Assembly: GCA_029747585.1 (NCBI GenBank)
Contig: JAPEVF010001300.1
Location: 1 to 11,321, forward strand
From: Pleurotus djamor
Taxonomy: Eukaryota; Basidiomycota; Agaricomycetes; Agaricales; Pleurotaceae
Direction of reading: 5' to 3'
Length of the DNA: 11,321 nucleotides
Shown here: positions 8,986 to 11,321 of the stretch, one piece after another
Layout: every line of letters starts with the position of its first letter
How positions within the stretch are numbered: position 1 is the first letter of the stretch
Translations under genes and position numbers: made by a program
Notes under the pieces: model-generated
Database searches by the model: none
What the model was told of the DNA's origin: nothing
Seen by the model: only the letters and a program-made list of their open reading frames with translations

Positions 8986-11130
8986 TCAGTTTATCCGTTT
9001 CGCAATGTACCGATCCCAGCTTGGACTTGACAAAGTAGCCGTTTCATTCACAGGTTCGCCTGACATCTGAAACTGCGAGGCATGCTTTGTGCAGTACAAG
9101 TCATGATGCGCTCGACCTTTCTCGATCGTCGTTGGGAGAGGAACAAGCTTAATCTTGCGCTCGTCTGCCAAGCATTTGGGAAACGGTGGCGGCTTTGGCA
9201 CTTTGGTCTTGGACGTCGTGTGACCTTGTCGTTCAGGAGACGAAGCTGGCCGAGGATGCTGCTGTACGGACGAGGAAGTCGAGGAGGAACCCGCTGATTC
9301 GGCGGTATTGCCTAGAATTGATGGACCAGAGGGCGCCTCTGTTGGAGACGGGGACAACGCAGCTAACTCTCCGTTCGCTTCATTATTGGTTGGTTGTAGT
9401 TTCAGAGCGGCTCGCAGATCTAAGTAGACTGTCAAAAACAAGTCCACGACTCCTATGCATATTCAACTCGCCTTTGATGGCGTCGTCCACTTTTCCTTGC
9501 ATCTTCCTGGCCTTAGCACGCCTATAATAGCCCTTGCTACTTCGATGCTGACCGAGGGCCAATGTGCACGCCTTTTCAGCGGCCATCCAGCTGGTCAATA
9601 CCAATCAGCATCATGAACGACCGGGTTAATGCAAGACGAACTCGTTCAGCTTGAGATGAGCGGCAGCAAGATTTAACTGATAGTGGGGAAGCTCAGGTTC
9701 TATATGATAGGCCGCCTCATAATGCTTGACAGCTTCAGGGTAGTCCTCTTTACGATACGCTATGTTTCCCTGAACCAAGGAACATCAGTAACGGGAAGAA
9801 AAGAAGATAGGGAGTGATGAGGATGTTGGCATCGATATCAACAGTTGAGAAAAAGGACACAGGCCCGATAAGGATGAATGGTGAACACACCTCTTCTTTG
9901 GCCCTTTCTGCGCGTACATATCTCCACTCCATTGCCTCACCAATGGTCATCCCCAAATCGTCTTCGGTCTTCCAGGTCCTATGATTATCTCGGTTGCTCG
10001 CACCAGCGCTCTCATCCCAAGTGCAGAAGTCGAGCTCGAGCTCCCAAATATCTTCCTCCTCCTCTGTTTCCCAGCCAAAAACGCCGCTCCCCCTCCCATC
10101 CCATTCTCGTTCCTTGCCTTTGGCTGCTATTGGGACCATGCCTTTGCATTTCCCATTTCCGGGTTTGATACCATTGTCCACCTTCTGCTGGTCCTCTTCT
10201 TCTCTAACTGTCCTCTCACACACTTCTCCAAGATGGTCCGTCGAACAGCCGCAATCACACCACTTGGTCGTTAATTTATCTCTGAGGACAAGTCCGTATC
10301 CCCTGACGTCAAACTCCTTCGACACTCGCCACAAGGTCTGAGACATCTTCTCGTAACCTACCCGAACTTTGTTGCGCCATTCAGAGGTGCTCCATTCGGG
10401 AGGCAGGGATGTTTTAGGATTAGCGTATTTTATTTCGCATGCTTCTTCGAGAGCCTCAAAGCCCTCAACAAGGGGGCCAAGATGAGGCGGCTTTGTAAAG
10501 GTCGCAACAGGCATGGATTCGAGCACGTCAAGATACGACTTCAGCGCAGGGAAAAAGGGGAGGAGACGCAGCGAATGTAACCCCTTAGTCTGACATATAG
10601 GAATATCATTCGACATTGCCTATGCAGGCGTAAATCAGGTCATAGGATAGAATAAAAGACGATGAGGATCGTACAAAATGCCGCAAGGCTGTATACGACC
10701 ACAGAACGCTCTTTGTAGCTACACGCTCGCCCGCCTGGCGCAAGTCCATGCTGATAGCTGAACGGAAGAAATCCTTTACTTCGTCCGCATCGGCGTTATA
10801 GGCTGCCCAGCCTGGGCCACCGAGGGCTACACAGCGCATGACGAGAGTCGGTAAGTGTAGGAGCGAGACAGAGTAAAGACGCGTCGAATAGAGACGCGCT
10901 ATATCCTGTTCAAACCGGAGAAGGAGAATACGCGCGATGGCTCGTTCCAGCTCGGCGACAGCGGACATGGACTGCGAGATACCGCGATCTGTGTGAGGAC
11001 TCGGTAACGGAAGCGAGCGAGGGAAAGGAGCTGATAGCTTCACGGGATGTGCTTGCCCGCTCTGAGGGTGTTTCTTGGCCAAAAGGCCGTTCGCTGAGCG
11101 TTTCTTGACGTGCGAGTATTTTGCGGGCAT
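8986..11130 (-). CDS. TPR protein with chaperone-type carboxylate clamp (start uncertain)
   Basis: This is a tetratricopeptide protein, probably cytosolic or nuclear, that may bind the C-terminal EEVD of Hsp70/Hsp90. The exons are 11130-10675, 10619-9891, 9769-9642, 9590-9472 and 9419-8986, 621 residues from the ATG at 11130. The last three exons carry the TPR core: AKEEGNIAYRKEDYPEAVKH, LNLAAAHLKLNDW, SSKGYYRRAKARKMQG and DAIKDLRAALKLQP. Clamp positions are Lys393, Asn397, Asn428, Lys457 and Arg461, all present. The middle part (about 154-350) is not a family I can name; it has a Cys cluster (273, 275, 277, 286) followed by an acidic stretch. The tail is Ser/Pro-rich and ends in SWDRYIAKRIN. 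The intron 9420-9471 is GC-AG. Uncertain points: the start, since an upstream exon at 11259-11165 spliced to 11103 is equally in frame and would put the true start beyond the right edge; and a possible 54-nt in-frame intron at 10827-10880 with a poor donor. Confidence 0.8.
9420..9471 (-). other. GC-AG intron in the TPR gene
   Basis: The exon ends AAAG and the 52-nt intron begins GCGAGT and ends TACTTAG. The splice joins AIK to DLRAALKLQP, the usual third-repeat sequence of TPR proteins. The only nearby GT (GTTGAA, five bases on) would give the wrong phase for that continuation. Confidence 0.8.
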
Positions 11131-11321
11131 GAAGGAGAAATTGGGGTGGTTGCGGAGACAATACCTGTGACAAGATGGACCCGCGGAGCCTGGCGTCTCT
11201 ATCAATCGCAATACGAGCCTGGATCGGGTTTGTCGCAGATTTACGAGGCGACGCCGTCACTGAAAATGTCCAGAGTTCTCGAGCTCAATGCCAGCGCGAC
11301 GTCGAAGATGAGAGTCAAGAA
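11131..11321 (-). other. Upstream region of the TPR gene, with a possible extra 5' exon
   Basis: A plausible coding exon lies at 11259-11165. It is preceded by an acceptor-like ATTTTCAG, ends CAG before GTATTG, and encodes about 31 codons including SATNPIQARIAIDRDARLRG. It would splice over 61 nt (11164-11104) in phase 0 into the first exon's KRSANGLLAKK. If real, the ATG at 11130 is intronic and the gene starts outside the window; otherwise this is 5' untranslated sequence. Confidence 0.45.

Noticed and set aside
9750..10616. A separate gene starting at the ATG at 10616 (MSNDIPICQT)
   Set aside because: A 55-nt intron (10674-10620) joins the upstream exon in phase 0 (LRHF to AMSND), and the frame continues into the TPR exons, so one gene explains all of it.
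1..11321. tRNA or rRNA genes, transposon termini, CRISPR arrays
   Set aside because: I saw no cloverleaf, rRNA-like stretch, terminal repeats, transposase motif or regularly spaced repeats on either strand. This was a reading by eye, not a covariance or repeat search.

Overview
The window comes from a filamentous fungus, most likely a mushroom-forming basidiomycete (Agaricomycetes). The evidence is dense short introns (mostly 49-80 nt, GT-AG, often with CTGAC-like branch sites), compact spacing of about 300-400 bp between genes, and protein families that I recognise mainly from basidiomycetes. All gene models were built by eye: reading frames were joined at splice sites so that the family motifs continue. 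There is no transcript evidence.

Layout, left to right: (1) a GUP1-type MBOAT O-acyltransferase on + (16-2282, 11 exons; its 5' end may lie outside the window); (2) a FAD-dependent class A monooxygenase on + (2659-4569, 10 exons); (3) convergent with it, an 8-amino-7-oxononanoate (KAPA) synthase on - (6422-4971, 3 exons) ending in the peroxisomal signal SKL; (4) a secreted protein on - (8672-6769, 12 exons) that joins a three-repeat ricin B-type beta-trefoil lectin to a 'macrofage activating glycoprotein' (MAG)-type domain; (5) a TPR protein on - (about 11130-8986, at least 5 exons) with an Hsp70/Hsp90-type carboxylate clamp and one GC-AG intron. Its true N-terminus may lie beyond the right edge.

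The sequence contains six isolated N characters, at 2616, 2730, 5323, 6154, 8715 and 8729. All lie in or within a few bases of a short G or C run. The two inside the KAPA synthase each break the frame, and dropping that one base restores the family sequence exactly. The one at 2730 has the same effect on the second exon of the monooxygenase. They look like single-base insertion ambiguities from assembly rather than mutations.

The five genes do not form an obvious pathway. They look like ordinary neighbours: ER lipid remodelling, an oxidoreductase of unknown substrate, biotin synthesis in the peroxisome, a secreted lectin and a co-chaperone-like protein. I found no RNA genes, mobile elements or CRISPR arrays. 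The least ordinary items are the lectin-MAG fusion with its 15-nt micro-exon, the SKL tail on the KAPA synthase, the missing acidic residue in the monooxygenase's GD motif, and the GC-AG intron.
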